This document shows positions 11,359 to 20,463 of a stretch of DNA of 64,000 nucleotides, in pieces. Every line of letters begins with the position of its first letter. Within the stretch, counting starts at the first letter, position 1. The stretch lies in assembly GCF_003265705.1 (NCBI RefSeq), contig NW_020312935.1:3428716-3492715 (forward strand). Direction: 5' to 3'. A program made the translations under genes and the position numbers. The notes under the pieces were generated by a model that had not been told where the DNA came from, ran no database searches, and saw only the letters and a list, made by a program, of their open reading frames with translations. The DNA is from Callorhinus ursinus. Its lineage: Eukaryota; Chordata; Mammalia; Carnivora; Otariidae.

Positions 11359-11829
11359 TTTATATTCAGAAGCCAAAGGGTTTGAGAGCTGTCCCTTGGT
11401 CAGAAGCTACTGGAGGACCCAAGGACATGGCAGAATTGAGTCATCCTGATGGATGCCCTCTCGTGTGTGGTATAAAAGCAGCAGCTCTGGAGGAAGAGGT
11501 ATAATCACCACTCTCAGGATGGCCGTGGGCAAATCACAGAGACACTGGCTCAGTGTACCTATCTGAAGAATTAGCATATGAATATCAGCCATGTCTTTCC
11601 CTTGAGATCATCCCAAAAATCAGGCGGGCAAAATCTATCAAAGCACTTCCGTCAACAATAGTCTAGCACCAAATTAAGGCACACAGTAGGTACTCAAGTG
11701 TTTGAGAAATCAACGAAAGTAAAACAGAAGCCACTATCTTTATCTTTTAAGAAAACATTTCATTTTTTCATCTTTCGAGTGTGATCCTCTTTTTTTGCTT
11801 TTTCTTTTTTTCTTTCTTTCGTTTCCCAT
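11359..11829. other. Unique sequence ending in a T-rich tract
   Basis: No gene or clear repeat. Positions 11789-11822 form a pyrimidine-rich low-complexity run (T8, T7, TTTC units). Confidence 0.5.
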
Positions 11830-12070
11830 GCCACCTTTGATGGCATTCACCCTGGGCCCCCTGCTGGCTACACCTCACTGGGCGCTAACTGGCTAGTCCC
11901 AGCTGGTGTGCACTGGGCTGTCCACAAGCTCTGGGCGGCCTGGCTGTGATGGCCAGAGCGGGGCTGGTGACAAATGGGCTCTCTGTGCCCGTGACCTGGT
12001 AGGACCAATTAATCACCGGGAGGTGCTCTTTCTGCATATGTATGGCCATGAGCACCCCTGACCTTCCATT
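11830..12070. promoter_or_regulatory. Candidate conserved non-coding element
   Basis: Repeat-free block with balanced composition, E-box-like CAGCTGG, CCAATTAATCACC (homeodomain core) and CATATGTATGGCCATGAGC. It is free of simple repeats. Regulatory status is inferred from look only. Confidence 0.3.
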
Positions 12071-12829
12071 AGAGGCAGGGAGCCCAAAGCTTTGGGAGAA
12101 GTTCTTCTTCTTTTTTTTTTTTTAAACCAGAGAGACAAGAAAGGAGGGGGGCAGTTTGAGAGAGAGACAGAGAAAGGACTCAAAGGAGAGAAAGGGAAGG
12201 GTCAGAAATTAAACTGGAGTACGAAGGCTGATGAATGGTCTCAGCCAGACGGTGGCTGTCCTGTCTGGCCTCAGGAAATCACATTCATGGGGATTGGTAA
12301 AGAATTTAGGTCAGAATTATGAAAGGCAACTCGTACAAGGAAAGAGTTCGACTATAGTTCTACAGCCAGAAGCACGCAAGAATGTCTTCAATCATATTCA
12401 TTGGGTGTGTGTGTCTGTGTGGGACTGTGTGTGTGTGCAAGAGTGAGCCACTCATGTTCTTTCCACTGGGGGTACAGACCCAGGTCCCACCATCACCAAT
12501 GGGAGCCGTGCACTAGCACTGAGAAGGAAGGACCTCCCCAGGCTTTGTGAAGTTAGCGGTTTAAGTGGGAGAAAAATGATCCCTTAAAACGCATACATTG
12601 AACTGATAGGTACACACACACATCCACACACCTTAGCCAGGAGCCCTGCTAAGCCCCTTTTCCAGAAGTAGGAGGACAGAATTTCTCATTAATGGGAGGG
12701 CCACAGAGAGCGAAGGTTTGAGAACGAGGGCCAGCCTTTGTCCAGACCTGCGGGAGCCAGGCTATTGTCTTCCAGGCTCTCTTTCTCCATGACCCCAGGG
12801 TCAGGGGCACACATGCCAGCCTTGAACTC
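12071..12829. other. Unique sequence with low-complexity patches
   Basis: T-run at 12109-12123, purine-rich stretch at 12127-12205, and a degenerate (TG)n at 12403-12439. No gene recognised. Confidence 0.5.
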
Positions 12830-13000
12830 TCCGTCTGTCTCCCCCACCGTATTAATTACTATTCCCTTTGGTCAGGCTAAGAAAACAGCCTTGACTGCAT
12901 TAGGGCTAATTAAGAAGAGTGAGCTCGCCATCCTGGCAGCCTCCGTTGGTCCGTTCAGGCCAGGCAGGGGCCCTGACAATCTTATTACTGGAGAAGAAAA
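12830..13000. promoter_or_regulatory. Candidate conserved non-coding element
   Basis: Contains GTATTAATTACTATTCCC and GGGCTAATTAAGAAGAG, two TAATTA-type homeodomain cores about 60 bp apart in repeat-free sequence. A 135-codon minus-strand frame (12872-13279) overlaps, but its protein resembles nothing I know. Confidence 0.33.
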
Positions 13001-13626
13001 TACCTCCCCATGCTCCTTCCTGATCGGGTGAACACGGGATGCCCTCCCTCCAACCCCTGATGGTGAGTTCGTCTCTTCCATTATGAATGCATCTGCCCCC
13101 AGCAACCAGTGACCAGCAAGAACAGCCTGGGTCAGCCAGACACACAGGGCAGGAGAATAACTACATTTCCTCAAGCTGAGGGGAGTTGGCAGAGCAAATG
13201 GGGGGATCATGCCTATTTCTGACTCCATCTGTGGCCTTCTTCCTTCTTCACTCACCATAAATAAATTATAGATAGACAAATAGACAGATTGAATGAATGT
13301 ATATCACTATATGTCACCATCCCCTAAAACCTATCATGCTCTCCACTTGAACTCACAAAGTAGTAACTGGCTCATGAGGGGAATCGAACACTCTGGAAGC
13401 ACACAGTCCCTTCTACAAGGCCCCAAAGATGGGTAACAATTATCTAGGCTGTCCTCTACAACCTGTTCTCCGTGTCATCCTCATCTACCGCGACGGACTC
13501 CGTACTGACATCAGTCACTGTCTGCTCCAATCCATCCACCATGGCGTCACCAGCATTACATTACTTTCCTTCCTTCCTTCCTAACTTTTTCTTCTTTTCT
13601 GAACCACCACATACCAGAGTAGAAAT
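13001..13626. other. Unique intergenic sequence
   Basis: No gene recognised. A short (TTCC)n-like tract occurs at 13564-13583. Confidence 0.5.
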
Positions 13627-13718
13627 TACCCCCAGTCACCCCACACTGGGATAGAGATTCCCCCAGTCACCCCACACTGGGATAGAGATTCCCCCAGGCA
13701 CCTCACACCGGGATAGCA
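13627..13718 (+). repeat. 31-bp minisatellite, about 3 copies
   Basis: Units begin CCCAGTCACC at 13631 and 13662, and CCCAGGCACC at 13693, exactly 31 bp apart. The first two units are identical over nearly their whole length, and the third carries several substitutions. The minus-strand frame over it reads as a repeated peptide, which is a by-product. Confidence 0.93.
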
Positions 13719-14698
13719 GTTAATCCAATGATGGTCAGACAGGCAGAGCCAACGGCGAAGCTTGTCTGGTCCAAGAAGAGACAATACACAGCCAAAGCAA
13801 AAGTACCAGGACAGTGCATCTGACCAGAGGGCCCTAACTATTGCATGAGGCATACTTACACCAAAAAGTATCCACAGCTTACACGGAATGTAAATTCAGC
13901 TGGGTGTCCTTTATTTTTTTTCTGCTCAATCTGACCACCCTACCTTTGCTACAGCACCCACCCCCCTACATTCTTACCAAGCACCGTTCTAGAATGAATG
14001 CATGCAGAATGAATGAATACAGATCTAGATGTGAGGGATACAGCAGGAAACAACAAAATCAAAAACAGAAGCCCTTTCCACATGGAGCGAGGGTCTGCAG
14101 GCCAAATCAAGGGTATCATCTTCTGTTCCAACATCAATCCATTTGGCTCAAGAGTTACACTACAAGGCAGTCCAAGCAGAGGAGTCCTTGAGTCCCAGCT
14201 CTACCACCTGCCAGCCAGCCCCCGAGGGGTCCTCTCCCTCATCTCAGAAAGGGGACAGAGCACATGTGTTGCAGGCTGATGTGAGCATACGAAGCAGTAA
14301 TGTACTCAGGTATGGTCCTAGGACAAAGCTGGGCATGAAGCAGGTGGGGGGAAAGCATCACAACAGGTGACCTGTAGTACTGACCTTCACTCGTCTTCAT
14401 TTCTGGGCTCCCTTCATCCACACATCCCTTCAAGGAAGGGATGGCATCCTAACAATCATTGTCTTTCTGGTGCCTAGCACGTGCCTAGCATGTGGCAGTG
14501 GGCCAGTTCAGTGGGTCCAATTCTGGCTGCTTTAGTACATGACGAGACTTGAAGTTTGCTTTGCCACACAAGCAAAGAGAAATAAAAATTTGAAGCCAGT
14601 TCCCTGATAAAGAAGGCCCAACAACTACCATCAGAGAAAGAGGGGTTTTCTGTCTAGGCTGAATAATGCAATTTACATATTAACCCCAAGTGGATATT
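13719..14698. other. Unique sequence with a short MIR remnant
   Basis: Positions 14190-14222 (GAGTCCCAGCTCTACCACCT) resemble a minus-strand MIR piece. 'gcctagcacgtgcctagca' at 14472-14490 is a small direct repeat. No gene recognised. Confidence 0.5.
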
Positions 14699-14711
14699 AA
14701 AAGTAAATTCA

Positions 14712-14885
14712 TGGGGCGCCTGGGTGGCTCAGTCAGTTAAGTGTCTGCCTTCAGCTCAGGTCATGATCTCAGGGTTCTGGGATCGAGCCCCGCATCGGGT
14801 TCCCTGCTAAGCGGGAAGTCTGTTTCTTCTGCTCCCTCTGTGTGCACTCTCTCTCTCAAATAAATAAATAAAATCTTTAAAAAAA
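14712..14885 (+). mobile_element. Can-SINE, plus strand, 13-bp target duplication
   Basis: Starts GGGGCGCCTGGGTGGCTCAG, carries GGGATCGAGCCCCGC (B-box-like) and ends CTCAAATAAATAAATAAAA plus A tail. Perfect duplication AAAAGTAAATTCA at 14699-14711 and 14886-14898. Short CT stretch compared with other copies. Confidence 0.97.
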
Positions 14886-15009
14886 AAAAGTAAATTCACT
14901 TCAGTTTGCTTTTATAGATGCTCTCTAAGGCAACTTGTTTCTAGGAACTTTGGTGCAGAGATACCCATAAAAATAAAGGACCCTAATTTTTATGGGAGCC
15001 TGGGCTTTA

Positions 15010-15606
15010 TTTTTTTTGTAAACATGTTTTTGGTTGTAAAAGTAATTTGTAAAATAGAGAAACGTTACAAAAGGCCCAAAACTCACCCACAATTCCTACA
15101 TTCGCGGATAGTCCTTGTCAATATCTGGTGCACTTTCCTATCCCTTTTTCTCACATGTATACATGTATGTATATATACTTCACCCCTTCACGTATATACC
15201 TACACACATATACAATAATTTGTGATCCTACTTTATTTAATTTCATATGCTGTTTCTTTCACTTCAATTGTTTTCAAAAACATATTCTTAAAAAAGCAAG
15301 GTCTTTACAAGCCTTATACTATTCCATATATGTGTATATATATATACACACGTATATATAAAATATATATATGTATGTATAAATATATATACACACATAT
15401 ATAAGATCCATAAATATTCATTATTTATACATCCAGTGACTTATTGTTAGACAATTAGTTAATCCCAGTATTTTTAAATAATTTATAACAATGATGTGAT
15501 GAGCATCTTTTCATACACGATTCCCTCTTTTCTTATATACGATTCTATGATTTATTTCCTCAGGAGAGAAAATCCTAGAGGTCTGGTCAAGGGCATGCAC
15601 TTTGGT
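15010..15606 (-). mobile_element. Old L1 (L1M-type) 3' end, minus strand
   Basis: On the plus strand the phrases GGTTGTAAAAGTAATTTGTA, ACAAAAGGCCCAAAACTCAC, 'gatgtgatgagcatcttttcata' and 'ggtctggtcaagggcatgcac' are the reverse complement of an old L1 ORF2 end plus 3' UTR. An AT dinucleotide expansion is embedded at 15331-15416. Confidence 0.65.
15331..15416. repeat. (TA)n/(TATACA)n low-complexity tract
   Basis: Alternating TA with CACA and GTATG interruptions inside the L1 fragment. The small plus-strand frames reading repeated I, Y and T residues are artefacts of it. Confidence 0.85.
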
Positions 15607-17119
15607 TAAGACTGTTGAGGCACAGAAAGCACCAGACCTCTAGGAATCATGATAACCAAGTGTAAAGAGACACCCAACGGCCTTGCTGAGACTAGGTGGG
15701 ACCTCCACTAATGTCAGTAGAGATGGGTTTCCACACAGGGAGAAGTAACAAGATCTTGGCACCCCAATCTCGTCTCTAACATTCTCCACCATTTGGCAAG
15801 GGGAAAGTGGAGGTTTGATTTTTTTATGAAGGCAGTCAGTTGGTGTCCTTGTACCAAGAAGTTGTTAAGAACTCCTCAGCTGATAATTGCTTACCATTAG
15901 CATTTGTAAAATTCATCACCAAAATCAAAATGTACCTCTGCCTAGGTTTCAATGAAGATTCCTATCTAAATGCAAGAAAATAGAGTTGATGATCTTTAAA
16001 CTCCTAAAAATTTCAGAACCATTTCTTTAAAAAATGGTTGACACTTGGGATAGCGAATGCATGGTTTATATTGCCATTATTCCCCAGTCTCATACCTGGT
16101 GATTCCAGGCCTCTTTTTCAAAGATCTTGGATTTGGCCTCTGGGTTCTCATCACAGTCATGTAGGTAGCCTGGATTAGTCTACTGGAGTTAGCACATAAC
16201 TCATTTTACAGTCTGGCTACAGAAATACACAATATACAACAAATCAGTTGGAGCTAGACTGTTGTACAAAGGGGTGAGGAGTCTAGAGCCCAAACCACCG
16301 CCTTCCCCTCAGAGAAGAGTTTTTAGGGTCCTGTTTGATGGTCGCCAATCCTGTGGATCTATTTCAATTCCTCCAAACCCTAGCATGTCAAGATTCTTGC
16401 ACACGGTCATTCACACAACAAGAGATCCCCTTTCACAGAAAAGAGCTCATTTGCCTCTTGTTTGCCCTCTTTCTCTGCACCTGACTCCAGGTCACTGGAT
16501 CGAGGCGTAAGCAGAAGCAGCTGCGACATGGGAGGCCCACCACCGCCTTGGCAACAGTATCAGTGATGGGGACTTAGCCGCAACGATGGAGTTTGGATAC
16601 TAAGATTGGCTTGGATAGAATCATCCTTTTGACTTTTTTCTGATTTGGGCTATAAGAAGCTACAGGCTTTTGATAGGCACAGGTTTTTTTAAAGGCACCT
16701 TCAAGTTCTCTCCTAGCAGAAATCATCTAATTAAAAACCCAGACCAAGGTGGTGCCAACAACATGAGGCTGAGGACAGGCACTCCACTAGTCCTGGCTGA
16801 GAGAAAGGCCTGCCAAGACTGATATGTGGGCAAGCCATCAGGAAGGAGAGATAGGGGGCTCTGCCACTGTCCTAAGAGCCCTCTGGTGTCCCCTGGTCTG
16901 TCTACTTCTGGCTGAATGGGAGGGAGAGGCAGGGCCATTTACCCAGCCCCAGGGCCTCTGAGGAGCGGAGCATCTAGGCGGGTCTGGGCCATTGCCACGG
17001 AGCTGCCACTGGGTATTACTATCATTCCAGACAGCAGCTAGTCCCCTGGAAAGAGAGATTTCAAACCCCACAAGCTTGGCCCTCCATCCCCTTGTTCTCC
17101 CCGCCTTATAAAAATAGAA
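15607..17119. other. Unique intergenic sequence
   Basis: No gene or clear repeat seen. A 159-codon minus-strand frame at 16838-17317 and a 71-codon one at 16723-16938 cover a moderately GC-rich stretch. Neither resembles a known family and the first runs into the next candidate regulatory block. Confidence 0.5.
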
Positions 17120-17540
17120 AGAACACATGTTCCCATTAGTCACTTGCTGGAGGGTTGCTGTGGGGTATATGCAAGCAGCCTGTACGCTGGAACCAAATTT
17201 GAATCTCATTTGCATCTTCCAGGTAGACAATGGATGCTGCATCAAACACACAGGCACAGTCATCCCCCTCGCCTCCCCAGCAAGTGAGGCAGACCAGATG
17301 ACATTTCCTGGGAACAAGGCCTATCATTTGTATACTTTCACATCCACTTGATAAAGGCCCCTCCTGGCGGGCGAGGCCCACCCCAGCTGGAGAGGCATTT
17401 TGAGAGGCTTTTAATTAAACTCCTGATTGCCAAGAGTGGTATGTGTACGCACAGGAGGGCTGGCGCTCATGGGCGAGCCATAAAGCTATGTGTCCTTAAC
17501 TCTCTGAGGTCACAGGCAGAAGCATGGCGTTTGCCGGCAA
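17120..17540. promoter_or_regulatory. Candidate conserved non-coding element
   Basis: Repeat-free. It contains ATTTGCATCTTCC (octamer-like), CTTTTAATTAAACTCC (homeodomain core) and GATGACATTTCCTGGGAA (ETS/STAT-like). Frames on both strands are short and unlike any family. Confidence 0.38.
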
Positions 17541-17859
17541 CCCCTTCCAGAAGAGCATCTGGGGTGGGATGTAGAGCTAAGCCCACGTCACCATGGCCTG
17601 GCGCCTCCTGTCCTTGCAGGTGGGGTCCTGGCTTCACAGGCACCTGCGGGACCCCCCCGGGACAGAAGCCATGTTGGGGTGAAAAAAGAGAGAATGGGGC
17701 TGCATGGGGGTGGGTTCAAGGCACAGCCAGAAGGAGAAAGTCTGGAAAAGACTCCAGACCCTACAGGTGGCTCAGTTATTGACCAGCACATCCCTTCAGG
17801 GAGGGCGGTGGACTCCAGAAGCAGGGGGGTGTTCTTTGTGGCTCTGACCTGCTTTGACC
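17541..17859. other. GC-rich unique spacer
   Basis: GC-rich sequence with G runs near 17650-17715. The 144-codon plus frame at 17348-17782 spans this and the previous block, has no start context or domain support, and is rejected as a gene. Confidence 0.45.
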
Positions 17860-18240
17860 TGACCTTTGTAACTCTATCAGGACTAGTGGTCAGTAGTTAT
17901 CAACTGTCAATAAACCGCCAAAAAACACACACTTCAATTCAGAATACGGGGAGGCCCATCTATTTGCGGATCGATCTTGGCCTTGTGAGTTGACAAAATG
18001 CAGAGTCCCTTGTCTTCTTATCATAATACTGAAAATATGTGCTGTGACAAATTGAATGATCTACACCTCTTGCGCCCCCCTCCTGGGGCCCTTAGTAAAT
18101 ACAAGGCGATTGATTGGGATAAAAGGTGAATGGGAGGGCTGTGGTATTCCTCTAAAGACACCAATGTCACAGCACAATGGACTAAGGAACTAATTAGTCC
18201 ATCTCATTAGTATATCTACTAAAATCCTATAAAATCAGAG
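17860..18240. promoter_or_regulatory. Candidate conserved non-coding element
   Basis: Contains TCAACTGTCAATAAACCGCC, GCGATTGATTGGGATAAAA (PBX/MEIS-like TGATTGAT) and GGAACTAATTAGTCC, a near-palindromic homeodomain site. It also has a CCTTTGTAACT-type TCF-like site. Repeat-free. Conservation is not testable here. Confidence 0.4.
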
Positions 18241-18721
18241 CAGGACTAGCGTATCCCAGGTATCCGGGTAATTTACTAACAATCTGCATGTGTTTGGATA
18301 ATTGAGACAAAAACAGAGTTTTGAGGCTTTATGATCCATTTTAATAGATACCTGGAGTCACTGGATTCTTACCAACCCCTTTCCATGTGACCCTGTGCTG
18401 TGTTGATCTGTCTCTGGTTTTGTAATCCCCCCCCACCCCTGTCCCACCCCACGGAAGACAATACTCTGTTTTTGGAGGTGGTGAGATCACATCATCGGGG
18501 CTGATCTCAAGATGCAGAACAGGCCTGTGGGTGTGCTGGGCAAGCCTTCTGCTTCCCAGCCGCTGTGACAGTGGTGGAGATGAGCAAGGTCAGTGACTTC
18601 AATGGTTCCTTCCGCACGGGTTGTTTGCCGGAGCTGATCACTCATAGTGGTCAAACAAGCAGTTTGGCTGATACTTTCTAATAAATTGCCATCACCACTA
18701 TTTAAGTTGTCTATAAATTGT
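18241..18721. other. Unique intergenic sequence
   Basis: No gene. A C-run (CCCCCCCCACCCCTG) lies at 18427-18440. Nothing else stands out. Confidence 0.5.
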
Positions 18722-18838
18722 GGATAAGAATCATGCCTACTTTCCAGAGTTGGGATATGGATTAAATGACTGAATACCTATGTAATGGTTAGAAGAATCC
18801 TACAGGTAACAGGTAACACTCAATACAGGTTAGCGATA
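18722..18838 (-). repeat. MIR SINE fragment, minus strand
   Basis: 'tactttccagagttgggatatggattaaatgactgaatacctatgtaa' followed by 'ggtaacactcaata' is the reverse complement of the MIR core and adjoining region, strongly diverged. Confidence 0.55.
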
Positions 18839-18980
18839 TTACTAGTGATATCATTTATGTTACTCTGACCACAGAATCATCCTCACTGTTAAATTGCTTG
18901 GCTATATGGCACATATTCAAGTTCCTGGGGTATGTAGGTAGAATCTGTGTTTCCCTTTGTCACACCTGCGTGAAGGGCCA

Positions 18981-19181
18981 CAGGGTTTCTCAGTCTCAGT
19001 ACTATTCATATTTTGGACCAGATAATTCTTTGTTGGGGGACTGTTCTGTATCCTGTAACATTGGTGTCCTTTACCTATCAGATACCAGTGGCACTCCCTT
19101 CCCCACGGTCATGACAACCAAAAATGCCTAACATTGTCAAATGCCCCCAAAGGGCAAAACTGCCCAGGATGAGAACCACCA
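18981..19181 (-). mobile_element. MER5A (hAT-Charlie), minus strand
   Basis: Plus-strand reading: CAGGGTTTCTCAGTCTCAG, GACCAGATAATTCTTTGTTG, ATCAGATACCAGTGGCACTC, ATGACAACCAAAAATG and terminal GATGAGAACCACC. This is the reverse complement of the copy at 7061-7276. A central segment has diverged. Confidence 0.9.
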
Positions 19182-19927
19182 AGATACAGTCATATTCATA
19201 GTGCCCTCCTACGCTGTCATAGAAACTTGGCCTCCACTCAAGTGTCCCTGCTCACTGGGCTGGTTCCTAGAGGAACCACAGCTACCTGAAGAAGCTGCTA
19301 TTTGCCTCTTGGGCAGTTCTAGCCTATCAGTGATTCTCTGCCACTGAAGGCGGGGCTGCCCTCCAGACCTTGACAGTGCCCTCCCAGTACTGACGTCCAT
19401 ACCAGAATATACCTGCTGATGCTCCCCAAATGGGTGGTGAGTTCTCCCTTTGCCCAGGGTGCTAGGCAATGGCTATCCATCATCACTGCCACTGTGGATA
19501 TCAGGGCCCCACGTATTTTCTGAGACCATCTATACAGTGAAGCCAGGTGATATCCCAGCTGAAATGGGGGGAATGGCTCTGGTTTGTTTTCAGTAGATGG
19601 ACACCAGAGCAATCTAACCTATTCCCTAGAGGTGGTACAGAGCTGCACCAAAAACAGGTCTTTGGATTCACACAAGAGCCTTAGAGAGGTTGACCCAAAG
19701 CACACACCCGTGTCACTCGCTCTCCAGAATTCCAGATCATGATTTTCTGCCTTATAATTGATTCAAGCTAGTCCCATTTCTCAGAGACAGAAACGTCCTC
19801 AGTTCCTTGGCCAAAGAGACATTGGGGAGGCCTGGAGCCCACTAGTTGCCTGATATAATCAACTAGAACCACTGGTGCAGAAGAATCACTTGACTTCTTA
19901 CAAATAGGAGGAACTTAATTTTGGAAA
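19182..19927. other. Unique intergenic sequence
   Basis: No gene or clear repeat recognised. The 68-97 codon frames on both strands overlap each other. Confidence 0.5.
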
Positions 19928-20056
19928 AATACCTTATTCTGCAGATGAAAAAACTTAGGGTCAGAGATGACTAAATGACTGGCTCAAGGTCACACAACTA
20001 ACAAGTAACAAAGGAAAGAACAAGATGCTCAATTCCCTTCCTGGTGACTATCTTTA
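19928..20056 (+). repeat. MIR SINE fragment
   Basis: TTCTGCAGATGAAAAAACTT, AGGGTCAGAGATGACTAAAT and GGCTCAAGGTCACACAACTA follow in MIR order. Confidence 0.8.
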
Positions 20057-20246
20057 ACTTGCAGACTACAAAAAGTATTGTAGAAATTAATGCTACTCAT
20101 GTAGAATTAATCTTAGGAAAGGGGTCTTGCACATCAGTGCCTTTTTTATTGGCATGGGATTAAGGGGTGTTCATGTATGAATGTGGTGGAAAACTAAAGC
20201 TTATGCCTTCAAGCACCAAAGCTTTGCTTTCACTTTAAGTATTTTT

Positions 20247-20447
20247 TAAAAGATTTTGTTTATTTCCTTATTTATTTGAGAGAAAGTGAGAGAGAGAGAG
20301 AACACACACAAGTGGGGGGAGGAACAGAGGGAGAGGCAGACTCCCCACTGAGCAGGGAGCCCAATACAGGGCTCGATCCCAGGACTCCGGGATCATGACC
20401 TGAACCGAAGGCAAATGCTTAACTGACTGAGCCACCCAGGCATCCCT
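20247..20447 (-). mobile_element. Can-SINE, minus strand, 16-bp target duplication
   Basis: Reverse-complement body with GATTTTGTTTATTTCCTTAT tail, GA-rich stretch, AGGGCTCGATCCCAGGACTC and terminal CTGAGCCACCCAGGCATCCC. Duplication CACTTTAAGTATTTTT (20231-20246) and CACTTTAAATATTTTT (20448-20463) differs at one base. Confidence 0.97.
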
Positions 20448-20463
20448 CACTTTAAATATTTTT

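Noticed and set aside
13626..13853. Minus-strand frame with repeated WGDWG-type peptide
   Set aside because: Direct translation of the 31-bp minisatellite.
14713..14790. tRNA gene reading of Can-SINE heads
   Set aside because: A- and B-box-like sequences derive from an ancestral tRNA, but no cloverleaf is preserved and the body continues as SINE.
16838..17381. Minus-strand frames of 159 and 81 codons
   Set aside because: They overlap in different frames over a candidate non-coding element, with no domain and no splice-consistent structure.
18070..18090. Possible CTCF site in CGCCCCCCTCCTGG (minus)
   Set aside because: One extra base in the C run breaks the motif register; weaker than the 11.09 kb site.
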